This document shows positions 7,760 to 15,742 of a stretch of DNA of 64,000 nt, one piece after another. The notes beneath the pieces were generated by a model, which made no database searches, was not told the origin of the DNA, and saw only the letters and a program-made list of their open reading frames with translations. The first letter of the stretch is position 1. Every line of letters starts with the position of its first letter. The stretch comes from JACDBE01 sp963714055 (GTDB lineage: Bacteria > Actinomycetota > Acidimicrobiia > Spongiisociales > UBA5794): positions 1,240,001 through 1,304,000 of the forward strand of contig OY970227.1 in NCBI GenBank assembly GCA_963714055.1, given 5' to 3'. The position numbers were made by a program, and so were the translations under genes.

Positions 7760-9724
7760 TCATCGCAGGGTCGTGACGTAGGCGGCGACGGCGTCGAGGT
7801 CGTCGTCGGAGAGGTGATCGTACGACGGCATCACCGAGTAGGGACGCTCGGCCCGGGGATCGGCGAGGTGGGCGGCCACCCAGGCTGCGTCCGAGGTGGG
7901 TTCGCGCAGCCCGGCCCGCATCAGGTCGGGGCCGATGCGCATCGTCCCCAGCAGCGGCAGCGGGTCGTAGGCGTAGTCGCCCGGCTGGGAGACCGGCCCG
8001 AGGCCGACATCGGTGACGATGGGCCGCACGTCCTGGGTGTGGCAGGCCACGCAGCCCTCCTGGACATAGATCTCGAGGCCCCGCTCCTCGACGCTGCCGG
8101 CGACGATCAGCCGGCCGGTGTCGGCGGCGAGCGTCGGATCGGCGAGTTCCATCTCGACCACGGGGACCGCCGCCACGAAGGCGACGGCGAACAGGAACGC
8201 CATCACGGCGCCGGCCCGCACCCGGCCCGACGGGACGTCACGGTCGAGCAGCAGCTCGGGATCGGGAGGCACTTCGGGCGCCCCGACAACCAGCGGCGCC
8301 GCCTGCTCCACCGGCCGGCCGGTCAGCGTGGCCCCGACGAACCAGAGTTGGCCGAGTGCGTAGACGGCGAAGCCGACCAGCTGCATCGGGCCCAGCCAGC
8401 GCAGCGCCTCGGTGGTGTTGAACCAGCCCTCCCCGGCGGCGGGGATCTCGGGGGCGTTGGCGTTGGCCACCCAGGTCCAGCCGGCGACCACCCCGGCGGT
8501 CAGCAGGGCGAAGACCCAAACCACCAGCCCGGAGGCGGTGAGGGCGTAGTGCAGCCTGACCGACGACAACGACGCCGCCCGGCCGGACACCTCCGGCAGC
8601 ACCCGGTGGACGGCGGCGGCCAGCCAGAGCGTCAAGGCGCCGTACCAGAGCACCACATCGGAGGCCGTCACCCAGTCGGTGAGCCCGATCACCGCGCTCG
8701 AGCTGTGGAGAGCCAGCATCAGGTTCACCAGCGGGAACAGGGCGAACAGCACCGCGCCGAGCAGCACGAAACGGAGCGTGACGTCGCCGGAGGCGACCTG
8801 CCAGCGATGCCGCACCGCCAGGGCGAGGTCGGTCAGGATCACCAGCACGGGCACCGCCAGGGCGATCGAGAAGACCACACCTACGGTCTCCAGCCAGTCG
8901 GGAGCCGGCCCGTACGTGAGGGCGGCCGGTGCCGTCAGCGGCCAAACGAAGGCGAGCGACCAGAACCCGAGAAGGCTGAGGCGGGTGGCTACGAACGGTG
9001 GCCTGGCGGAGATCCTCGGGATGAGGAAGTACACGACGGCGACCCCGGCGGCAGCCAGCCACAGCCCGGTGAAGCCGGCACGGAAGAAGGCGGCCTGGAT
9101 GGCGCCGGCGGCCCCACCGAAACCGGGCAGGTTGCCGACCACGAAGACCAGGACCAGCCACCACGAGGCGGCGACGGCGTACCAACCGACCGGGCCGAGG
9201 TCGCCGGTGGCACGCGACGAGGTGCGGGTCACGGTCACCGCCAACCCGAGCATCCCCAGGAGCAGGACGCCGTCGACGGCGAGTGGGTACTCGAGCAGGG
9301 GTCGGCCGGCGCCGATGCCGGCGACCAGCGCCGCCGTGCCCAGCACCACCCCCAGGGCGAGCAATCCCAGGGAGATCACGGTGAACCGCTCCCCGGCGAC
9401 CTCCACCCGTCCCAGCCGGGCGATGGCGAACAGCAGGATCCCGCCGAGCCCGATGGTGAGCCACCCGTAGAGGAACATGTCGACGGCGGCAGGGGCGATC
9501 CGCCCGTACCCGAGCGGCCCGGAGAACAGGTCGGGGAAGACGAGCTGGACGGCGGCGATGAGCCCGAGGACGAGCGACAGGGCGAGGAAGCCGAGCGCCG
9601 CCAGCAGATAGGGCCGGGCCACCCCCACGGTGACCTCCGGAGGTGCGTACCCGGGCAGGTCGGCGAGCAGGTCGTCGGGAACTTCGGTGGGCAGGTCCTG
9701 GTCGGGTGGCACGTTGTGGGTCAC
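7760..9724 (-). CDS. Ligand-less CcoN-like membrane subunit fused to a CcoO-like monohaem cytochrome c
   Basis: A 654-residue fusion; GTG start (VTHNVPPDQDLP). Residues 45-490 follow the cbb3 oxidase subunit I (CcoN) fold through about twelve membrane segments; for instance FFRAGFTGLWL, RLSLLGFWSLAFVW and TYGPAPDWLETVGVVFSIAL match conserved CcoN stretches. Every position that holds a haem or CuB histidine in CcoN is replaced: the RPLH of helix II becomes APAA, GPHHLHYTALPDW becomes APAALTYGPAPDW, and TDWTIGHVHAG becomes TDWVTASDVVLW. Residues 540-654 resemble CcoO: GCVACHTQDVRPI haem motif, GPDLMRAG, and SVMPSYDHLSD with a possible Met ligand. It therefore cannot be a terminal oxidase; the likely role is a membrane anchor or electron-transfer module working with the neighbouring bc complex. 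An in-frame extension upstream to 9814 exists but has no conserved features. Confidence 0.85.
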   Translation of the reverse strand: MTHNVPPDQDLPTEVPDDLLADLPGYAPPEVTVGVARPYLLAALGFLALSLVLGLIAAVQLVFPDLFSGPLGYGRIAPAAVDMFLYGWLTIGLGGILLFAIARLGRVEVAGERFTVISLGLLALGVVLGTAALVAGIGAGRPLLEYPLAVDGVLLLGMLGLAVTVTRTSSRATGDLGPVGWYAVAASWWLVLVFVVGNLPGFGGAAGAIQAAFFRAGFTGLWLAAAGVAVVYFLIPRISARPPFVATRLSLLGFWSLAFVWPLTAPAALTYGPAPDWLETVGVVFSIALAVPVLVILTDLALAVRHRWQVASGDVTLRFVLLGAVLFALFPLVNLMLALHSSSAVIGLTDWVTASDVVLWYGALTLWLAAAVHRVLPEVSGRAASLSSVRLHYALTASGLVVWVFALLTAGVVAGWTWVANANAPEIPAAGEGWFNTTEALRWLGPMQLVGFAVYALGQLWFVGATLTGRPVEQAAPLVVGAPEVPPDPELLLDRDVPSGRVRAGAVMAFLFAVAFVAAVPVVEMELADPTLAADTGRLIVAGSVEERGLEIYVQEGCVACHTQDVRPIVTDVGLGPVSQPGDYAYDPLPLLGTMRIGPDLMRAGLREPTSDAAWVAAHLADPRAERPYSVMPSYDHLSDDDLDAVAAYVTTLR

Positions 9725-9900
9725 CGGCAGGTGGGTCCTTGCTGACGACGCTCGCTGGTCCCGGCGATCCGGGGCGGACCGGCGGCACAATAGCCGGGTG
9801 GCCCCGGCGCCCACCGGCTCCGGGCTGCCGGCGCACGGTAGGTCCTTGGCCGGGGGCCGGATCCCAGCGCAGGCCGACCGGTGGATAGAATGCCCCGGCG

Positions 9901-10521
9901 ATGCCAGAGAGCAACGGCAGCCCCAACGGCGACAGAGTCCTCGCCCGGTACCGCCGCTACGGCCTCATCGCCATCGGGCTCGGTGCGGTCACCGCGGTGG
10001 TGGGAGCCCTCGTGGCCCACTTCACGGGGCTCCCCGAGGTGGATGCCATCGGCCAGGAGCTGTACCCGTTGATCCCCCGCGGCTGGGTGTTCGTGCTGAT
10101 CGGCCAGGTCATCTGCCTCACCGGCGGCCTCCTGATCCTCGCCGGCATCACCCTGGCCTTCGTCTACGGTCGGGAGATGACCTGGGCGCGCGCCTCGATC
10201 GGAGCCTTCGTGTTCACCACGCTGATGATGATCCTGTTCGGGATCATCCCCAACCAGTGGTTGACGCTGACCCAGTCCACTCTCGAGTGGACGCCGCAGA
10301 AGGTGTTCGTCACGATCCCGCCGGGGCTGGTGCGCGGCTCGGAGATCAACGTCAGCTACGCCGCCCTCAAGGACATCGTCTCCGGGACCTATGCGGTGGT
10401 CGTGCTCGTTGTCGTCGCCGTCACCATGTACCAGTGGCAGGAGCGGCAGCGGCGCCGGGCCACCGAACCACCTCCCCAGCCGGTGTCCAAGTACGGCAGG
10501 CCGCTGAAGGTCGAGCGCTGA
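9901..10521 (+). CDS. Four-helix membrane protein, first gene of the cytochrome bc operon
   Basis: Unrecognised 206-residue membrane protein. Hydrophobic segments are visible near residues 20-42, 60-85, 95-118 and 165-185, with a charged C-terminal tail. The loop between helices 3 and 4 (STLEWTPQKVFVTIPPGLVRGSEINVS) is probably extracytoplasmic. It starts the operon and is followed after 3 bp by the ferredoxin gene, then cytochrome b. Position and tight spacing suggest a subunit or assembly factor of the quinol-oxidising complex. The divergent gene begins at 9724, so 9725-9900 must hold both promoters; no clear -35/-10 pair was assigned. Confidence 0.8.
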   Translation: MPESNGSPNGDRVLARYRRYGLIAIGLGAVTAVVGALVAHFTGLPEVDAIGQELYPLIPRGWVFVLIGQVICLTGGLLILAGITLAFVYGREMTWARASIGAFVFTTLMMILFGIIPNQWLTLTQSTLEWTPQKVFVTIPPGLVRGSEINVSYAALKDIVSGTYAVVVLVVVAVTMYQWQERQRRRATEPPPQPVSKYGRPLKVER

Positions 10522-10524
10522 GGC

Positions 10525-10971
10525 ATGACCGGCAAGGACGTGTGGTTCGAGATCCCCCCGATCCGCGACGACTACCAGCTGGCCGTCGTCGAAGGGGAGT
10601 ACCTGACGGCGGCGGTGAAGCCCAAGCAGTTCCTCCACATCGACCAGTCGGAGTGCATCCTCTGTGAGGGCTGCGTCGACATCTGCCCCTGGAAGTGCAT
10701 CCACTACCTGTCGATCGACGCCATCGCCGAGGCGTCGAACGTGGAGCATCCGTCGGAGGACACCGCCAACCAGGGCTTCTTCCTGGTCGACGAGGACGAG
10801 TGCACCCGGTGCGCCCTCTGCGTCGACCGCTGCCCCACCGGGGTGATCACCCTCGGCAAGTTCGCCGGCTCGCTGTCCGACCAGGCCGAGGAGTACGGGC
10901 TCACCCCGTGGGACTACAACACGGGTCAGCGGGACTTCAAGAACGGGTACTCGTACGGGATGCGCTGGTAG
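10525..10971 (+). CDS. 2[4Fe-4S] ferredoxin-type protein in the cytochrome bc operon
   Basis: A 148-residue soluble iron-sulfur protein with two complete CxxCxxCxxxCP clusters: SECILCEGCVDICPWKC near residue 45 and DECTRCALCVDRCPTG near residue 95, joined by a 30-residue insert. No signal peptide or membrane segment is seen, so it should face the cytoplasm. It sits between the membrane protein and cytochrome b, and its TAG stop overlaps the cytochrome b GTG start (TAGTG), which implies translational coupling. A dedicated ferredoxin within a bc operon suggests electron exchange between the cytoplasmic pool and the quinone-reactive complex; that role is inference. Confidence 0.9.
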   Translation: MTGKDVWFEIPPIRDDYQLAVVEGEYLTAAVKPKQFLHIDQSECILCEGCVDICPWKCIHYLSIDAIAEASNVEHPSEDTANQGFFLVDEDECTRCALCVDRCPTGVITLGKFAGSLSDQAEEYGLTPWDYNTGQRDFKNGYSYGMRW

Positions 10972-11753
10972 TGGCCAACGGGAACGGCAACGGCGGCGTC
11001 GGGATCAAGGACAGGGTCTCCGAGGTCGGCGAGCGGGTCCGGCAGAGCCAGGCGTGGGCGAGCATCTTCCGCCCCGGGTCGCCGTTCCGCCACGGCTACA
11101 CCGACAGCCCCCGCAACCGCTCCTACGTGATCATGAACAACGTGCTGTACCACCTGCACCCGGTGAAGGTGAAACGGCACGGGGTGAGGCTGTCGTACAC
11201 GTTGTGCCTCGGTGGGCTGAGCTTCTTCCTGTTCATCCTGCTCACCATCACCGGCATCTTCCTGATGTTCTACTACCGGCCGACCTCGCCCCAGGCGTTC
11301 CAGGACATCCAGGCGCTGTCCACCGACATCGCCTTCGGGCAGCTGGTAAGGAACATGCACCGGTGGGGCGCCCACCTGATGGTGCTCACCGTGTTCCTGC
11401 ACATGGCCCGGGTCTTCTACCACGGCGCCTACAAGCCGCCCCGCGAGTTCAACTGGGTGGTCGGCGTCGTGCTCCTCCTCCTCACCCTGCTGCTCTCCTT
11501 CACCGGCTACCTCCTCCCCTGGGACCAGCTGGCGCTGTGGGCGGTGACGGTGGGGTCGAACATGGCGGCGTACACCCCGGTGTTCGGCGACCAGGTGACC
11601 TTCGTGCTCGTCGGCGGGGTACAGATCACCCCGGACACGCTGCTGCGCTGGTACGTGCTGCACGTGCTGTTCCTCCCCTTCGTGATCGTGATCTTCATGG
11701 CGGTGCACTTCTGGCGGGTCCGCAAGGACGGCGGAATCTCGGGACCCCTCTAG
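10971..11753 (+). CDS. petB: Cytochrome b, N-terminal (b6/PetB-type) subunit
   Basis: Dihaem cytochrome b of the quinol:cytochrome c reductase, 260 residues, b6-like in length, with the C-terminal part encoded by the next gene. The start is GTG overlapping the ferredoxin stop. Four membrane helices follow a 60-residue hydrophilic N-terminus. The haem histidine pairs are visible: MHRWGAHLMVLTVFLHMARVF in the second helix region, and VLHVLFLPFVIVIFMAVHFW, where the two His are 14 residues apart as in b6-type proteins. SFTGYLLPWDQLALWA is the conserved quinol-site region. Membrane-embedded; acts with the Rieske protein and dihaem cytochrome c encoded downstream. Confidence 0.93.
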   Translation: MANGNGNGGVGIKDRVSEVGERVRQSQAWASIFRPGSPFRHGYTDSPRNRSYVIMNNVLYHLHPVKVKRHGVRLSYTLCLGGLSFFLFILLTITGIFLMFYYRPTSPQAFQDIQALSTDIAFGQLVRNMHRWGAHLMVLTVFLHMARVFYHGAYKPPREFNWVVGVVLLLLTLLLSFTGYLLPWDQLALWAVTVGSNMAAYTPVFGDQVTFVLVGGVQITPDTLLRWYVLHVLFLPFVIVIFMAVHFWRVRKDGGISGPL

Positions 11754-11769
11754 ATCGGGAAAGAACGAG

Positions 11770-12714
11770 ATGGCAGAGATCCCCGAACACATCCTGAGGC
11801 GGTCGGCGGAGGCGAGGGCCAAGGCCGAGGGCCGCACCGTCGAGGAGGTGCTCGCCGAGCTCAAGGGCGAGGCGCCCGCCGGGGCGGAGCCACCCGCCCC
11901 GGCCGAGCCCGCGGCGGCAGCTCCGGAATCCGCCACCGAGGCAGCTTCCGCCACCGAGGCCGTCGAATCGGCACCGGCCACCGCGGTGGCGGTTGCCGAC
12001 CCCCCCTCCGGGCCGGAGCGCGACCTGGAGGCCGAGTCGTCCCAGTACGGGGTGCCCCCGCCGCTGCTACGCCGGGCGGCGCTCGCCCGCGCCAGATGGG
12101 ACGGCCTGCCTCCGCCGCAGTTCGCCGGCGAGGCCCCTTCGGAGGCGGCTCCGCGCCCGGCGGCGGCGGCAGCCGGCGGAACCGCACCGGCGGTGGCGGT
12201 TCCCGCCATCCCCGAGGGCGTCCGCACCCAGCGGCTGCTCACCGTGGTCAAGGCCGGCGCCATCCAGCAGGTCAAGACCGAGCCCACCGACAAGGTGAGC
12301 ACCTGGCCCCACCTGGTCGCCGCCGAGTTCGTCGCCCTGATGGCCATCACCGCCGGGCTGATCATCTTCTCGATCTACGTCGACGCCCCGCTGCTGGAGT
12401 TCGCCAACTTCAACGAGCAGCCCAACCCGTCCAAGGCGCCCTGGTACTTCCTCGGGCTCCAGGAGCTGCTGTCCTACTTCGATCCTCAGGTCGCCGGCGT
12501 CATCCTGCCCGGCTTCGGCCTCGCCGGGCTGGCATTCATCCCGTACATCGACCGCAACCCTTCGGTGCGCCCTTCGGACCGCAAGCTCGCCATCATGATC
12601 TTCAGCTTCTTCTTCTTCGCCGCAGCCATCCTCACCATCTACGGGTCGTTCTTCAGGGGACCGGGCTTCAACTTCACGTTCCCCTGGGTGGACGGCGTGT
12701 TCTTCGACTTCTGA
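11770..12714 (+). CDS. Cytochrome b C-terminal (subunit IV/PetD-type) subunit with extended N-terminal domain
   Basis: A 314-residue protein whose last 140 residues carry three membrane segments and the subunit IV quinol-site region NPSKAPWYFLGLQELLSYF, where the usual PEWY reads APWY. The first 170 residues are an added, Ala/Pro/Glu-rich cytoplasmic extension holding a helical motif (residues 7-30, ILRRSAEARAKAEGRTVEEV) and a second, weaker copy near residue 97 (LLRRAALARARWDGLPPP). The first copy matches the N-terminus of the cytochrome c gene at 7.7 kb, so it may be a common docking element for the respiratory complex. The gene follows cytochrome b after 16 bp. Confidence 0.88.
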   Translation: MAEIPEHILRRSAEARAKAEGRTVEEVLAELKGEAPAGAEPPAPAEPAAAAPESATEAASATEAVESAPATAVAVADPPSGPERDLEAESSQYGVPPPLLRRAALARARWDGLPPPQFAGEAPSEAAPRPAAAAAGGTAPAVAVPAIPEGVRTQRLLTVVKAGAIQQVKTEPTDKVSTWPHLVAAEFVALMAITAGLIIFSIYVDAPLLEFANFNEQPNPSKAPWYFLGLQELLSYFDPQVAGVILPGFGLAGLAFIPYIDRNPSVRPSDRKLAIMIFSFFFFAAAILTIYGSFFRGPGFNFTFPWVDGVFFDF

Positions 12715-12724
12715 AAGAGGCCTG

Positions 12725-13585
12725 ATGGACGCCACCACACTCTTCATCAGCGGCATCGTCGCTGCCGCCGCGTTGGTGGGCATCGGGGTGTTCACCATCG
12801 CCGGTCGCCGGCCCAAGGACGAGTCCCCGGTCACCGGCCGCTTCGACCGGGCGGCGCTGCAGCGCGACCGGAGGGCACAGAAGGAGCGCGCCGCCGAGGC
12901 GGCCGGAGCCGTCGCCGTGCTCAGCCCACCTGACGCCGACGAGGAAGTGGTCGACGAGGTCCCGCCGCCCGACCCGCTGCTGGAGCGCACCACGGTGTCC
13001 GAGGACGAGCTGGGCGTCACCCGGCGCAGCTTCTTCAACCGGGCGCTCCTGGGCGTGTTCGGGATCTTCCTCGCCCAGTTCGCCATCGCCGGCCTGGCGT
13101 TCATGTGGCCGAGGCTGGGCGAGGGCTTCGGGACCCCGATCGACCTCGGCAACATCGACGACCTGCGCAGCGAGATCCAACAGCCCGACGGCTCGATCGT
13201 CCCCTTGTTCGTGGCCTCCGCCCAGACCTGGCTGGTCACCATGCCCGAGGACGCCATCCCCGGATCGTCGTTCGACGGGTTGCCGGTGGTGGCCGGCGCC
13301 ACCGCCGGTGAGCCGGGACTGATGGCGTTGTGGCAGAGGTGCGTCCACCTGGGGTGCCGGGTGCCTTCGTGCGTGCCTTCGCAAGGCTTCGAATGCCCCT
13401 GCCACGGGTCCCGCTACAACTTCCACGGCGAGTACGAAGCCGGGCCCGCCCCGCGCAACATGGACCGGTTCACGGTCGAGGCCGACGACTCGGGCAACCT
13501 GATCGTGCAGACCGGCCAGGTGATCGAGACGTCGCGGGCGGCGAACAAGACCATCCGGTACCCGCAGGGACCGTCCTGCGTGTGA
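12725..13585 (+). CDS. qcrA: Rieske iron-sulfur protein
   Basis: A 286-residue Rieske subunit of the bc complex. The N-terminus holds one membrane segment (residues 3-22) and a second near 100-125 (FFNRALLGVFGIFLAQFAIA), preceded by RRSFFNR, similar to a Tat-type or anchor region. The [2Fe-2S] ligands are clear: RCVHLGCRVPSC and ECPCHGSRYNFHGE near residues 205-245, including the disulfide cysteines. It takes electrons from quinol at the outer face of the membrane and passes them to the cytochrome c encoded next. Its GTG TGA end overlaps the GTG start of that gene by 4 nt. Confidence 0.95.
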   Translation: MDATTLFISGIVAAAALVGIGVFTIAGRRPKDESPVTGRFDRAALQRDRRAQKERAAEAAGAVAVLSPPDADEEVVDEVPPPDPLLERTTVSEDELGVTRRSFFNRALLGVFGIFLAQFAIAGLAFMWPRLGEGFGTPIDLGNIDDLRSEIQQPDGSIVPLFVASAQTWLVTMPEDAIPGSSFDGLPVVAGATAGEPGLMALWQRCVHLGCRVPSCVPSQGFECPCHGSRYNFHGEYEAGPAPRNMDRFTVEADDSGNLIVQTGQVIETSRAANKTIRYPQGPSCV

Positions 13586-15222
13586 GCCTGCTCTCGCTCG
13601 CCACCGCACTGGCAACGCCGGTCCTCGCCGTCACCGAAGAGGAGACCGTCGTCTCCCCCCCGAACGTGGGGATCGGATCGGTGGTGCTGACCGCCATTGT
13701 CGGCGTCTTCCTAGCCTGGGTGGGATGGCTGGTGCTGAGCAGCCGGAGGCGCCGCGCCTCGGTGGAGGAGACGCCGTCGAACCTGCAGCCGTACCTCTCC
13801 GACGACGAGTTGGAGAACAAGCGGGTCACCAGGGTGCTCAACGCCGCCGTGGTCGTCGCCGCCGTGCTCGCCCTGTCGATGCCGATCTACTACATCAACG
13901 AATCAGGCCGCCAGGAGGCCGCCGCCGACAAGCAGGCTGAGGCGTACGTCGAGGAGGGCGAGCACTGGTTCACCCAGTTCTCGTGCGTCAACTGCCATGG
14001 CCCGGACGGCACCGGTGGCGGCGCCCCGTTCGTCGAACAGCGCAGCGGGCTGGACACGACCTGGGCCGTGCCTTCACTCAATGACGTCTTCTTCCGCTTC
14101 GGGGAGAGCGAGGTCGAGCAGGTGATCGTGTACGGGCGGCAGGGCACCCCGATGCCGGCCAACGGCCTCGAGGGCGGCGGCGCCATGACGATGCAGGAGG
14201 TCGACCAGGTGATCTCGTACCTGCAGAGCATCCAGATCACCCAGGAGGAAGCCACCGCTGAGGTCGACCAGATCGTGGACCAGGAGCTCAGCCGGCTGGC
14301 CAACGCCGACGCCACCGTCGCCCTGCTGATCCTCGAGCAGGAGGCGGTGATCGAGGACATCGTCACCGGGCCGGAGCGCTTCGCCGTCATCGAGCCCTTC
14401 CCCGGCGAGATCCGCGGGCTGATGGCCGGTGACGGCACCTGCACCAAGGCGTCGGCCGAGGCCGTGGAGTCGTCGTGTGGAGAGGCGGGGACCGACAGCG
14501 ACCGGGACGGCCTCACCGACGACGTCGAGGCCCGGCTCGTCGAGATCGGGGCGGTGGTGGACGAGACCGTCCTGGTGCGTGAGGTCGAGGAGCCGGCGGA
14601 GGAGGGCGGGGAGGCGACCATCGCCCAGGTCCAGGATCCCGACCTGCCCGAGCTCTACGGGTTGGAGCTCGACCCGGGCAATGCCTTCACCAACAGCGAC
14701 GATACCGGGGCCCCCATCCCCGACCTGGACAGGACCACCGCGTTCCTCACCGAGCTCGACACCGTCCACTTGACGCTGGGAGTCCTCACTGAGCGCAACG
14801 ACGTCTTCCTGGAGAGCGCCGAGTCCGGCCTCGCCTTCCTCGAGGAGGCCGATGCCGAGAAGCCGTGGGAGATCGACTTCGGTCAGGTGGCGGCCGACAC
14901 CGGGCTCAGCGAGGAGGAGGCCACCCGGGCGGCGGCGCTGTTCAACGGATACTGCGCCCGCTGCCACACCGCCGGCTACAGCGCCGGGGTTGCGTTCACC
15001 GAGCCGGCGGGCAGCGGGGCGTGGGGCCCGTCGCTGCGCGAGGGGCGGGCGCTCGTCCAGTTCCCCGCGGTCGAGGACCATATCGAGTTCGTGGTGACCG
15101 GTACCGACGACCACATCACTTACGGCATCAACGGGCTGGGGACGGGGCGGATGCCCGGGTTCGGCGAGATCCTGTCGCTGGAGGACATCGAGTTGATCGT
15201 CGCCTTCGAGCGGTCGCTGTGA
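13582..15222 (+). CDS. Dihaem cytochrome c subunit of the bc complex, membrane-anchored, with Ca-binding-like insert
   Basis: A 546-residue protein; the GTG start overlaps the Rieske stop (GTGA). Two membrane segments lie near residues 32-53 and 91-110. The first haem site is CVNCHGPDGTGGGAPF (near residue 140) and the second is CARCHTAGYSAG (near 460), with GTGRMPGFGEILS near the end as the probable Met-ligand region. Between the two haem domains is a 250-residue insert containing TDSDRDGLTDDVEARL, a DxDxDG calcium-binding loop like those of thrombospondin type-3 or dockerin repeats. Two haem domains in one chain recall the QcrC dihaem subunit of actinobacterial bcc complexes that dock directly to aa3 oxidase; direct docking here is inference. 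Confidence 0.88.
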   Translation: MSLLSLATALATPVLAVTEEETVVSPPNVGIGSVVLTAIVGVFLAWVGWLVLSSRRRRASVEETPSNLQPYLSDDELENKRVTRVLNAAVVVAAVLALSMPIYYINESGRQEAAADKQAEAYVEEGEHWFTQFSCVNCHGPDGTGGGAPFVEQRSGLDTTWAVPSLNDVFFRFGESEVEQVIVYGRQGTPMPANGLEGGGAMTMQEVDQVISYLQSIQITQEEATAEVDQIVDQELSRLANADATVALLILEQEAVIEDIVTGPERFAVIEPFPGEIRGLMAGDGTCTKASAEAVESSCGEAGTDSDRDGLTDDVEARLVEIGAVVDETVLVREVEEPAEEGGEATIAQVQDPDLPELYGLELDPGNAFTNSDDTGAPIPDLDRTTAFLTELDTVHLTLGVLTERNDVFLESAESGLAFLEEADAEKPWEIDFGQVAADTGLSEEEATRAAALFNGYCARCHTAGYSAGVAFTEPAGSGAWGPSLREGRALVQFPAVEDHIEFVVTGTDDHITYGINGLGTGRMPGFGEILSLEDIELIVAFERSL

Positions 15223-15236
15223 TGGAGGTCCGAGCC

Positions 15237-15734
15237 ATGACCGACCGGGCCCGGGCCGTGATCCGTGACGAGCGTGGCCTCACCACCCTCGAGAAGATCG
15301 GAGTGGCGGCGATCATCGTCACCCTCCTCGCCTTCATCCCGGCGGTGCGGGGCGCCCTCGGCGACGGCTATGACGCCGTCTTCAAACAGGTCGACCCGGA
15401 GACCGGCGAGGTCACCGCCTTCTCCATCGCCACCCGGGGCATCCTCATCACGATCGTGGCGATCTTCGCCTTCGTCGGCGCCGGCCTGCTGCTGCTGTAC
15501 ACCAACCTCGGCGCCCGGCTCGCCTTCCTTGTCGCCGGTGCGGCCACCTTCGGATGGTTGACCATCGGGAGCCTGCTGTTCGTCATCTACGCCCCCCGCG
15601 GGCTGCGCCCCGCCATTCTCGAGGGCCTCAACGCCTTCCAGATCCGGATCCCGGCGATCGCCCTCACCCTGGCCGCGCTCATCCTGTTCCTCATGTTCGT
15701 GGTGGCGCTCGACCGCTACGAACGGGAGCAGTGA
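15237..15734 (+). CDS. Small polytopic membrane protein with prepilin-like N-terminus, last gene of the bc operon
   Basis: Unrecognised 165-residue protein. A GGAGG at 15224-15228 favours the ATG at 15237; an in-frame ATG at 15222 overlaps the previous stop (TGATG) and would add five residues. The N-terminus reads RDERGLTTLEKIGVAAIIVTLLA: a charged stretch, Gly, four residues, Glu, then a hydrophobic helix, the pattern of type IV/Flp prepilin cleavage sites. Unlike a pilin it then has at least three further membrane segments (about 75-95, 100-120 and 140-158). The role is unknown; operon position suggests a small complex subunit. Confidence 0.75.
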   Translation: MTDRARAVIRDERGLTTLEKIGVAAIIVTLLAFIPAVRGALGDGYDAVFKQVDPETGEVTAFSIATRGILITIVAIFAFVGAGLLLLYTNLGARLAFLVAGAATFGWLTIGSLLFVIYAPRGLRPAILEGLNAFQIRIPAIALTLAALILFLMFVVALDRYEREQ

Positions 15735-15742
15735 CCCGGGCA

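Noticed and set aside
7760..9724. Functional cbb3 terminal oxidase
   Set aside because: All haem and CuB ligand positions are substituted; only the CcoO-like haem c site remains.
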